Below, piece by piece: positions 1 through 6,257 of a stretch of DNA of 6,963 nt. Source of the DNA: Vulcanimicrobiota bacterium (GTDB lineage Bacteria; Vulcanimicrobiota; Vulcanimicrobiia; Vulcanimicrobiales; Vulcanimicrobiaceae); NCBI GenBank assembly GCA_019233165.1, contig JAFAMS010000256.1, positions 1 through 6,963 on the forward strand, written 5' to 3'. Positions within the stretch are counted from its first letter, which is position 1, and every line of letters starts with the position of its first letter. Under the pieces are notes generated by a model that saw only the letters and a program-made list of their open reading frames with translations, was not told where the DNA came from and ran no database searches. Both the position numbers and the translations under genes were made by a program.

Positions 1-174
1 GTTCTCGCGTTCGTCTTGCTCGGGGTAGACGACGATCGCTCCAAAGCGTTCGGCGAGCCGGTCGAAGCGCGTCCCGTTCGCAAAATCGTCGGCGTCTTGG
101 CGGCACCCGTGCAGCGCGACGAGCAGCGGAGGATACAGGCTGCGCGAGGCAGGGACGAAGAGGCGACGGTTCAC
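1..174 (-). CDS. Esterase, PHB depolymerase/LpqC-like family, N-terminal part (runs off the left edge)
   Basis: The first 58 codons of an alpha/beta-hydrolase are visible and the rest lies beyond position 1. After a short lead (MNRRLFVPASRS) comes LLVALHGCRQDADDFANGTR and then the stretch RFDRLAERFGAIVVYPEQ. This pattern is characteristic of the PHB depolymerase/LpqC esterase family: a hydrophobic strand ending in HGC (residues about 22-24, near the oxyanion hole), a QD-x-DDFA segment, then a strand ending in YPEQ. The catalytic Ser, Asp and His would be outside the window. The chosen start is the GTG at 172-174, whose GTGA overlaps the stop of the upstream transporter gene by 4 bases. A weak GGAA lies 8 bases before it. 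With this start there is no signal peptide, which suggests a cytoplasmic enzyme; polymer-degrading members are usually secreted. The substrate cannot be stated. The family call is fairly safe, the exact start less so. Confidence 0.75.
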   Translation of the reverse strand, partial: MNRRLFVPASRSLYPPLLVALHGCRQDADDFANGTRFDRLAERFGAIVVYPEQDEREN

Positions 175-1061
175 GCGAGCGGTTCCGGCTCGGGTTGCGG
201 TCTGGGGGCGCGAACGACGAGCGCGATCCCGCCGCAGATCGCGGCGAGACCGAGCGCGTCTTCCCAGCGTACCGGCTCGCGCAACAACAGCGCAGCAAGG
301 CCGAGTCCGAAGACCGGCGTCAGGAAATAGAACGAGCTCACGCGCGTCGCCTCGCCGTGACGGAGGATCCAAAACCACAGGAACGACGCGCCGATGCTGA
401 TCGCAAGGATGAGGTAGACGAACGAGCCTACGATCTCCGGCGTGCGCGGGATGAGGGGAACCGGCTCGAAAAGCAGCGCGAACGGGACGAGCACGAGCGA
501 CGCGGCCGCGATCTGAAACGCCGTCACGACCAGCAGGTCGGCGTCGGGCCGGATCCGCTTGTAGACGAGCGTCGAGAACGCGAAGCAGATCACCGCGGCG
601 AAGAGCAACAGCTCGTCACCGAACTGTGCCGACGGCGAGCCGGCGCGCCCGAGCATCATCGCGACGACGCCGCCGAAGCCGAAAACCAGGCCGAACGCTT
701 TGCGCCGGGTCAGCGCTTCGCCGATCGTGACCGGCGCGATCAACGCGAGGACCAGCGGGTTCGTGCTGAAGATGATCGCGCCCATCCCCGCGCTCAGGTG
801 CCGTAGCGACTCGTAGCTGAGCCCGAGATAGACGGCGTTCGCGAGCGCGCCGAGCAACACGATCTGCCCCCACTCTCGGGCCGAACGCGGAAGCGGCGCG
901 CGCACGGCGAGCGCGATCCCGATCAAGATCGCGCCGGTGATCCCGAAGCGCAGCACCAGGACCCACAGCGGCGTCGCGTTCGCGCACAAGATCCGGCTCG
1001 GGATGAACGCCGACGCCCACAAGAAGACGTAGAGAATCGCCAGGAGGGTTTGGACCCTCAC
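171..1061 (-). CDS. EamA/DMT-superfamily transporter, 10 TM
   Basis: This 296-residue inner-membrane protein has the length and layout of the drug/metabolite transporter superfamily: two EamA repeats (about residues 5-138 and 150-283), each with five predicted helices. Family-like features are the N-terminal segment LLAILYVFLWASAFIPSR, the LRFGITGAILIG helix, the SAGMGAIIFSTNPLVLALI segment closing repeat 1, and SSFYFLTPVFGLGLAALLLREP in repeat 2. The tail is hydrophilic and rich in Pro and Glu (PRPQPEPEPLA). Members export amino acids, metabolites or toxic compounds; the substrate here cannot be read from sequence. The GTG at 1059-1061 is the only plausible start, because the nuoN stop codon lies in the same frame one codon upstream. 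It has no Shine-Dalgarno sequence, so initiation probably depends on ribosomes finishing nuoN. Its end overlaps the esterase start by 4 bases. It has no known part in complex I. Confidence 0.88.
   Translation of the reverse strand: MRVQTLLAILYVFLWASAFIPSRILCANATPLWVLVLRFGITGAILIGIALAVRAPLPRSAREWGQIVLLGALANAVYLGLSYESLRHLSAGMGAIIFSTNPLVLALIAPVTIGEALTRRKAFGLVFGFGGVVAMMLGRAGSPSAQFGDELLLFAAVICFAFSTLVYKRIRPDADLLVVTAFQIAAASLVLVPFALLFEPVPLIPRTPEIVGSFVYLILAISIGASFLWFWILRHGEATRVSSFYFLTPVFGLGLAALLLREPVRWEDALGLAAICGGIALVVRAPRPQPEPEPLA
1044..1059 (-). promoter_or_regulatory. Small hairpin over the transporter start codon
   Basis: On the minus strand the sequence GAGGGT-CCAA-ACCCTC forms a perfect 6-bp stem with a 4-base loop. 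It begins at the third base of the GTG start of the transporter gene. The same GAGGG could instead pair with a CCCTC at 1076-1080, in the last codons of nuoN, so two mutually exclusive stems are possible. There is no Shine-Dalgarno sequence, so a start-site hairpin opened by ribosomes terminating on nuoN would fit translational coupling. There is no U-tract, so it is not an intrinsic terminator. A stem this short can arise by chance in GC-rich DNA. Confidence 0.25.
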
Positions 1062-1064
1062 GCG

Positions 1065-2519
1065 CTAGCGAATACGAGGGAGGACGTCGTGCAGCGCGGC
1101 CGGATAGATGCCGAGCGCGATCGTCGCGACCGCACAGACCGCGACGGCGATCCACGGCGCGTAGCTGAGCGGCCGGATCTCGCGGATGTGCGCGAGATCG
1201 ACGGGGACGTACATCGCGCGGACGATCTTGATGTAGACGTAGACCGAGATCGCGGTCCCGGCGATGAGCAGCCATGCGAGCCACTGATACCCCGCAGCGA
1301 CGGTGCTCGCCAGGATGAGAATCTTCCCGATGAACCCGGCCGTCGGCGGCAGGCCGGCGAGCGAGAGCAGAAAGAACGCCATCGCGGCCGCCAAGAGCGG
1401 ATGCCGCGTCCCCAGGCCCGAGAACGCGGAGAGATGTGAATCTTCTTCTTGATCGCGCGAGATCAGCGCGACGACGGCGAACGCGCCCAAATTCATGAAG
1501 GTGTATGCGCCGAGGTAGAAGAGCGCATACCGCATCCCCAAGGTCGACGTCCCCGCGAGCGCGGCGACGATGTATCCGAGCTGCGCGATCCCGCTGTAGG
1601 CGAGGAGCCGTTTCATGTCGATCTGCGAGAGCGCCGCGAGATTCCCGACCAGCATCGAGAGCCCCGCGACAATCCAAACCGGGACGATGAGCGCCTGATG
1701 GTCGGTTCCGAGGACGCCGTAGAGAAAACGCGCGAAGACCGCGAGCATCCCGGCCTTGGTCACGACGCTCATGAACGCCGTCACGGGGAGCGGCGCGCCT
1801 TCGAAGACGTCGGGCATCCACACGTGGAACGGGACGAGCCCGAGCTTGAACGCGACGCCGATCATGAACAAACCGCAACCCATCGCGAAGACCGGATTCC
1901 CGGCCGGGATCGCTTGAAGCGCGGCGAGGTTCACCGAACCGGTCGCGCCGAAAAGCAGCGCCATCCCGTAGAGCATGAAGCCCGAGGCCATCGACGAGAG
2001 GATCAAGTATTTGAGCGCCGACTCGCGCGCCTCACGCAGTCGCACCGGGCTGGCGCGCAGAACCATCCCGCACAAGCAATAGAGCGCGAGCGAGAGGATC
2101 TCCAGCCCTAGGAAGATCGTCATCAAGTCGCCGGCGCCGGCCATCAGCATCGCGCCCGCCGCGCTCCACAACATCAGCGCGCACGACGGTCCCACTTTTT
2201 CGTCGTCGCGCTGCGGGAGTACCATGAGCAGCGAGAAGATCGCCGCCGCGACGACGATCAAGCTGAAGGCGATCGAAAAACCGCCGAGGATGAAGCCGAA
2301 TCCGAACGCGGGCGCGAATTGGTGCGCGAGATACTGGCGCACGAGCACGTAGGCAGCGAGCAGGAGGCCCGCGATCCCGACGGCGACCGCCGCGTCGCGT
2401 CGCGGGGCGCCTTTCGGAAGGATGAGATCGAGCAGCAGGATCATGAGGGGCGTCGTCGCGACGATCGTGAGCGGAAGGATCGCCGCGTAATCGGAGAGCG
2501 GGAACGGTTGCGCGAGCAT
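1065..2519 (-). CDS. nuoN: NADH-quinone oxidoreductase subunit N
   Basis: This 484-residue protein is one of the three antiporter-like proton-pumping subunits of complex I, in the cytoplasmic membrane next to NuoK. Its length matches the family (E. coli 485). It is hydrophobic throughout, with about 14 helices expected. The key charges are present: TM5 Glu140 in FLGLEILSLALY, TM7 Lys225 in GVAFKLGLVPFHVWMPDVF, TM8 Lys255 in SVVTKAG, and TM12 Lys399 in PPTAGFIGKI (E. coli E133, K217, K247, K395). DMKRLLAYSGIAQLGY (301-316) is the usual discontinuous-helix region. The ATG at 2517-2519 is preferred because GGAG lies 8 bases upstream and TGATG overlaps the nuoM stop by one base. A GTG one codon earlier (2520-2522) would add one Met and give a 4-base overlap. 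The gene ends in TAG, 3 bases before the transporter start. It closes the nuo cluster, as in most bacteria. Confidence 0.97.
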   Translation of the reverse strand: MLAQPFPLSDYAAILPLTIVATTPLMILLLDLILPKGAPRRDAAVAVGIAGLLLAAYVLVRQYLAHQFAPAFGFGFILGGFSIAFSLIVVAAAIFSLLMVLPQRDDEKVGPSCALMLWSAAGAMLMAGAGDLMTIFLGLEILSLALYCLCGMVLRASPVRLREARESALKYLILSSMASGFMLYGMALLFGATGSVNLAALQAIPAGNPVFAMGCGLFMIGVAFKLGLVPFHVWMPDVFEGAPLPVTAFMSVVTKAGMLAVFARFLYGVLGTDHQALIVPVWIVAGLSMLVGNLAALSQIDMKRLLAYSGIAQLGYIVAALAGTSTLGMRYALFYLGAYTFMNLGAFAVVALISRDQEEDSHLSAFSGLGTRHPLLAAAMAFFLLSLAGLPPTAGFIGKILILASTVAAGYQWLAWLLIAGTAISVYVYIKIVRAMYVPVDLAHIREIRPLSYAPWIAVAVCAVATIALGIYPAALHDVLPRIR

Positions 2520-2540
2520 CACCGCTTCTCCGCGAGCATC
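2511..2540 (-). repeat. 10-bp direct repeat at the nuoM/nuoN junction
   Basis: GATGCTCGCG on the minus strand occurs twice, at 2531-2540 and 2511-2520, with a 20-bp period. The first copy encodes Met-Leu-Ala near the C terminus of NuoM and the second encodes Met-Leu-Ala at the start of NuoN, in a different frame. The nuoN Shine-Dalgarno GGAG lies between the copies. This may be a small local duplication or coincidence in GC-rich DNA. Confidence 0.4.
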
Positions 2541-3937
2541 GTGTAGGCTTGATCGGGATAGTTCGCCACCGGGCCCGGGTTCACGCCGAGCAGCACGAGG
2601 GCGAGGAAGAGCGGCGCGACCGCGACGATCTCGAGCGGCCGCAAGTCGGGGCGCTGCGGCAGATCGGCCTGTTCAGGCCCGTGCATGAACCCTTGATAGA
2701 CGCGCAGCATGTACGCCGCCGCGAGGACGATCGCAACGAGCGCCAGCGCCGCGAGCCACGCGTACCCGGCTTGATAGACGCCGGTCAAGATGAACAGCTC
2801 GCCCGCAAATCCGGCGAGGCCAGGCAAGCCGAGTGCGGCGAGCGCCGCGATCGCCATCGCGCCGGCGAGGATCGGACTCCCGCGGGCGAGACCGCCGATC
2901 CGCGAGACGAGCCGCGTCTCTTCGCGCGTTTCGACGTAGCCGATCACGAGGAACATCGCGGCGCTGAAGAATCCGTGCGCGACGATGTAGACGACGGCCC
3001 CGCGCAATGCGTAGTCGTTGAAGACGAAGATCGCAATCAGGATCAAGCCGAGATGCGAGAGCGAGCTGTAGGCCACGACCTTCTTCGCGTCGTCGGCGAC
3101 CAGCGCGATCACCGCCCCGTACAAGAGTCCGATCGTTCCCAGCACGATCATCACCGTCGCGAATTCATGCGTCCAGGCGGTGAAGAGCGGAAGCCCGATC
3201 GCGATGAAGCCGTAAAGCCCGGCCTTGGACTGGACCGACGAAACGACCGCCGCGACCGGCGAGGGCAGCTCCGCGTACGTGTCCGGCATCCAGGTGTGGA
3301 ACGGGAAGACCGGAGTCTTGACCAGGAACGCGACTGCGAACGCGGCGAGGATCCACGGCGCCCACGCGTCGGAGATCGGCGTGACCTGTCCCTTTCCGAT
3401 CACGTCCGTCGTCCCGTAGATGACTCCGTAGGTCGCCGTTCCGAGCAGCAGCAACAACCCGCCCGCAACGTTATAGATGAGGTAACGCCACGCGGTCGCC
3501 GGGTGGACGCTCCAACCGATCATCAGCAAGAAGACCGGGATCAGCATCGCATCCCACAGGAGCGCGAAGAGCAGCAGGTCTTTCGCCAGGAATAATCCGA
3601 GCATCGTCGCTTCGAGCAGGAGCATCAGTCCGACGAAGTTGCGCTGGCGCGGGACGTTGGTCGCCAAGAGCGCGCAGACGGTCACCGTCGCAAGCAGCTG
3701 CACGAGCGCGTACGAGACGCCGCCCATGCCGAGATGGAAATTCGATGCGAACGGATACGAGAGCCAACGCGCCGATTCGTCGGGCGGGAACGCCGCGGGG
3801 TCCATCAGCTCGAGCAGGACGAGGCCCGCGAGCGCGACCGCGACGCCGTACCACTTCGCCGCACCGTTCGCGCTCTTGGGAAATGCGAAGGCGAGGAAGG
3901 CGAGAAGCGTCGTCCCCAGGACGAGCGCGGTGAGCAT
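2519..3937 (-). CDS. nuoM: NADH-quinone oxidoreductase subunit M
   Basis: This 472-residue antiporter-like pump subunit of complex I sits between NuoN and NuoL in the membrane arm. It is somewhat shorter than E. coli NuoM (about 509), mostly between TM5 and TM7 and at the N terminus. Family signatures are FALLWDAMLIPVF (TM5), FLVKTPVFPFHTWMPDTY (TM7, Lys207), SSVQSKAGLYGF (TM8, Lys238), AKKVVAYSSLSHLG (285-297), AHGFFSAAMFLVIG (His321) and LPGLAGFAGELFIL (TM12, Glu380). These match E. coli K234, K265 and E407. The oddity is Asp129 (codon GAT) where the family has the conserved TM5 Glu (E144 in FWE). The ATG at 3935-3937 overlaps the nuoL stop by one base (TGATG), with a G-rich run (GGGGG) 7 bases upstream. 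The frame stays open far upstream, but that part is antisense-like filler across nuoL. The gene ends in TGA, sharing a base with the nuoN ATG. Confidence 0.97.
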   Translation of the reverse strand: MLTALVLGTTLLAFLAFAFPKSANGAAKWYGVAVALAGLVLLELMDPAAFPPDESARWLSYPFASNFHLGMGGVSYALVQLLATVTVCALLATNVPRQRNFVGLMLLLEATMLGLFLAKDLLLFALLWDAMLIPVFLLMIGWSVHPATAWRYLIYNVAGGLLLLLGTATYGVIYGTTDVIGKGQVTPISDAWAPWILAAFAVAFLVKTPVFPFHTWMPDTYAELPSPVAAVVSSVQSKAGLYGFIAIGLPLFTAWTHEFATVMIVLGTIGLLYGAVIALVADDAKKVVAYSSLSHLGLILIAIFVFNDYALRGAVVYIVAHGFFSAAMFLVIGYVETREETRLVSRIGGLARGSPILAGAMAIAALAALGLPGLAGFAGELFILTGVYQAGYAWLAALALVAIVLAAAYMLRVYQGFMHGPEQADLPQRPDLRPLEIVAVAPLFLALVLLGVNPGPVANYPDQAYTMLAEKR

Positions 3938-5955
3938 CAGTGCGCCCCCACGACGGCGTAGTAGACGATGAACGCGGCGGCGCCGAAGACGATCGTCAAG
4001 GCGTACGCTCGGACGAGCCCCGTCTGGAAGCTGCGGAAAAGGTGGCCCAACCACAGCGCCGAGACGCGGGCTTCGCGGACGGCACCGTCGATGACGAGCG
4101 GGTCGACGACGACCCCGAAGAAGGTTCCGAACGCGCGCGAAGGTCGCACGAACAGCGCGTCGATCGCCGCATCGAAGTAGAACGCGTTCGTCAGCAGCGG
4201 GAACATCCGAATTGACTCGTTCCGCAAGCGCGCCACGGAGTCGCGCAGCGCGGCGGTCGAGCCGTAACGCAGGTACGCGAGCCCGATCCCGGCGAGGACG
4301 ACGATGAAGACGAGCGCGCTCGATGCGAGCTCCGAGAACGGCGCCGCGCCCTCGACCGGCGCGATCGTCGCGCCGAAGACCGGCTGCAGCAGCCCGTACC
4401 AGAAGCTGTTCGTCCCGCCGAGATCGAGGAATCCGGCGAAGATCGTGCCGACGAAGAGAACGGCGACCGGCGCCGTCATGAGCCACGCCGGAGCGTGCTC
4501 CTCGTGGGGCGCCGCCTCGTCGTGCGGGTGCTTGAGGAGACCGGCGCTCGTCCCGGCGAGCTCGGGATGCCGAATCCCCAAGCTCGATGGATCGATCTCG
4601 CCGCGATACGTCCCGAAGAACGTGATGAACACCATCCGGAACATGTAGTAGGCGGTGATCCCCGCCGTGAGGACGCCGATCGCGTACAGCACCGGGTGTC
4701 CTTTGACCAACGTCTCGTAGACGACCGCGTCCTTCGAGAAGAAACCTGCGAGCGGCGGGAAGCCGCAGATCGAGAGCGTTGCGACGAGCATCGACCAGAA
4801 TGCGAACGGCTCGCGCGCGCGCAGCCCGCCCATCCGGCGGACGTCCTGCTCGTTGTGCAGCGCGTGTATCACGATCCCGGCCGTCAGGAAGAGCTGCGCT
4901 TTGAAGAACGCGTGGGTGAAGAAATGCAAGACGCCGCCGTCGTACGCGCCGACGCCGACGCCCATGATCATGTAGCCGATCTGCGACATCGTCGAGTAGG
5001 CCAAGATCCGCTTGATGTCCCACTGTCCGATCCCGAGGATCGCGCCGAGGAGCGCGGTCAGCCCACCGATCACGCCGACGAGCTCGCGGGCATCGGCCGA
5101 GCCTTGCCACATCGGCCAGCAGCGCGCGATTAAGTAGACGCCGGCCGTCACCATCGTCGCGGCATGGATCAGCGCCGAGACCGGGGTCGGGCCTTCCATC
5201 GCGTCGGGAAGCCAGGAGTGGAGCGGGACTTGCGCCGACTTCGCCGCGCAACCGACGAACAGCGCCGCGCAGGCGATGAACAACAGCTGGCCGTTGTACG
5301 CGTGGGCTTGCACGCCGGCGAACGCATCGGCGAATGAGACCGAGCCGACGACCGCGACGAGGATGAAGATTGCGAAAAGAATCCCGACGTCGCCGACGAC
5401 GTTCATCACGAACGCTTTCGTCGCAGCCGCGACCGCCGAAGGCCGCTCGAACCAGAAGCCGATCAGGAAGAACGAGGCCAAGCCGACGAGACCCCAGCCG
5501 ACGAGCAGCACGACGAAGTTGTCGGCGAGGACGAGCGTGAGCATCGCGAACACGAAGAAGTTCATGTACGCGAAGAAGCGCGGGTAGCCGCGGTCGCCGT
5601 GCATGTACCCCATCGAGTAGAAGTGGATGAGGAAGCCGACACCGGTGATGATCAGCGTCCACACGAGCGTCAGCGGATCCCACAGCAGCCCGAGCGCGAA
5701 TCCTTTGATCCACGTCACCATGGTTTGATGCGCGCCGACGACGGTCGTCGCGCCGGCGGGCCCGCTGCGAACGGCGTCGGCCCACGACGCGAGCGTCGCG
5801 ACGAACGAGACGCCGATCGCCGCGCAGCCGATCGGTCCCGACCAGCTCTTCAGCTTCGGACCGAGCGCCCAGATCACGATCGCCCCCGCGAACGGCGCGA
5901 GCCAGATCAGGAAGAGCAGCGGATACTGCCCCTCGATCCCCATGACGTGCGTCAT
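3937..5955 (-). CDS. nuoL: NADH-quinone oxidoreductase subunit L, with unusual TM5/TM6
   Basis: This 672-residue subunit is the distal antiporter-like proton pump of complex I (E. coli 613), with the long lateral helix at its C terminus. Retained residues include Lys180, Asp189, Lys239 (AAKSAQVPLHSWLPD), His264 (ALIHAATMVTAGVYLIAR), Lys315 (DIKRILAYSTMSQIGY), His344, His348 and Lys352 (HFFTHAFFKAQLFL), and Asp409 (GFFSKD). The odd parts are TM5, which reads LVGWGLVGLASFFLIGFW with Gly155 where GWE is expected (E. coli E144), and Val186 in KAFVMNVVGD where Arg175 is expected. A His-rich loop (HPHDEAAPHEEH) lies around residue 460. The C terminus (FQTGLVRAYALTIVFGAA) is the expected end of the lateral helix plus last TM. 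The ATG at 5953-5955 overlaps the nuoK stop by 4 bases (ATGA). The ATG at 5941-5943 (668 aa), with AAAGGA 11 bases upstream, is an equally good start. Confidence 0.97.
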   Translation of the reverse strand: MTHVMGIEGQYPLLFLIWLAPFAGAIVIWALGPKLKSWSGPIGCAAIGVSFVATLASWADAVRSGPAGATTVVGAHQTMVTWIKGFALGLLWDPLTLVWTLIITGVGFLIHFYSMGYMHGDRGYPRFFAYMNFFVFAMLTLVLADNFVVLLVGWGLVGLASFFLIGFWFERPSAVAAATKAFVMNVVGDVGILFAIFILVAVVGSVSFADAFAGVQAHAYNGQLLFIACAALFVGCAAKSAQVPLHSWLPDAMEGPTPVSALIHAATMVTAGVYLIARCWPMWQGSADARELVGVIGGLTALLGAILGIGQWDIKRILAYSTMSQIGYMIMGVGVGAYDGGVLHFFTHAFFKAQLFLTAGIVIHALHNEQDVRRMGGLRAREPFAFWSMLVATLSICGFPPLAGFFSKDAVVYETLVKGHPVLYAIGVLTAGITAYYMFRMVFITFFGTYRGEIDPSSLGIRHPELAGTSAGLLKHPHDEAAPHEEHAPAWLMTAPVAVLFVGTIFAGFLDLGGTNSFWYGLLQPVFGATIAPVEGAAPFSELASSALVFIVVLAGIGLAYLRYGSTAALRDSVARLRNESIRMFPLLTNAFYFDAAIDALFVRPSRAFGTFFGVVVDPLVIDGAVREARVSALWLGHLFRSFQTGLVRAYALTIVFGAAAFIVYYAVVGAH

Positions 5956-6257
5956 CCTTTGAGCACGCTCACTTCGTCGACGTCGACGAACTCGGCGCGC
6001 CGGAAGACGATGACGACGATCGCCAAGCCGATCGCCGCTTCCGCCGCCGCGACGGTGATCACGAGAAACGCGAAGATGTGGCCGGCGTTGTTCATCGAGG
6101 CCCGCGCGTAGGCGACGAACGCCAGGTTTGCCGCATTCCACATCAGCTCGATCGCCATCAGCATCACGAGCGGGTTGCGCCGCAAGACGACGCCGGCCGC
6201 GCCGATCATGAAGATCACCGCCGAAAGCGCGATATAGTTCGCGAGCGCGACGCTCAC
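5952..6257 (-). CDS. nuoK: NADH-quinone oxidoreductase subunit K
   Basis: This 101-residue, three-helix subunit is homologous to MrpC/ND4L and links NuoJ/NuoA/NuoH to the NuoN pump. Both membrane glutamates required for proton transfer are present: Glu37 in LMAIELMWNAANLAFV and Glu73 in VITVAAAEAAIGLAIVV (E. coli E36 and E72). The FRR after TM3 and the acidic tail (EFVDVDE) are also typical. The length matches the family (about 100). Trp40 replaces the usual Leu in IELMLN, a mild change. The start is the GTG at 6255-6257. Its GTGA overlaps the nuoJ stop by 4 bases, and GAAGG lies about 10 bases upstream within nuoJ. The TGA stop is embedded in the ATGA of nuoL. Confidence 0.97.
   Translation of the reverse strand: MSVALANYIALSAVIFMIGAAGVVLRRNPLVMLMAIELMWNAANLAFVAYARASMNNAGHIFAFLVITVAAAEAAIGLAIVVIVFRRAEFVDVDEVSVLKG

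Noticed and set aside
195..806. Plus-strand open frame of 203 codons opposite the transporter gene
   Set aside because: It is antisense to a clear DMT transporter and shows the same charged, low-complexity Arg/Glu/Asp composition. It is a GC-skew shadow.
1063..1070. CGCTAGCG palindrome at the nuoN stop codon
   Set aside because: Eight bases are too short for a terminator stem with a loop, and there is no T-tract. It is probably chance around the TAG codon.
616..1878. Minus-strand open frame of 420 codons spanning parts of nuoN and the transporter gene
   Set aside because: It is out of frame with both real genes, is Arg/Asp-rich with no hydrophobic segments, and crosses a real gene junction.
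2549..3595. Long plus-strand open frame (348 codons) opposite nuoM
   Set aside because: It lies wholly antisense to a well-supported gene. Its translation is dominated by Arg, Asp and Glu (for example strings like RRDRDDLERP), the usual shadow of high-GC genes. It has no recognisable domain.
4495..5133. Plus-strand open frames opposite nuoL, with others at 5599-6111 and 6078-6641
   Set aside because: All are antisense shadows of nuoL, nuoK and nuoJ with charged low-complexity translations and no matching promoter or ribosome-binding site.
3938..5785. Possible long N-terminal extension of NuoM, read in frame upstream of its ATG
   Set aside because: The frame is open, but the extension is Arg-rich filler overlapping nuoL in another frame. 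Family length and the TGATG junction fix the start at 3937.
5956..6141. Possible N-terminal extension of NuoL into nuoK
   Set aside because: The added residues are Arg-rich and overlap the well-conserved nuoK in another frame. NuoL homologues begin near TM1, as with the starts at 5955 or 5943.
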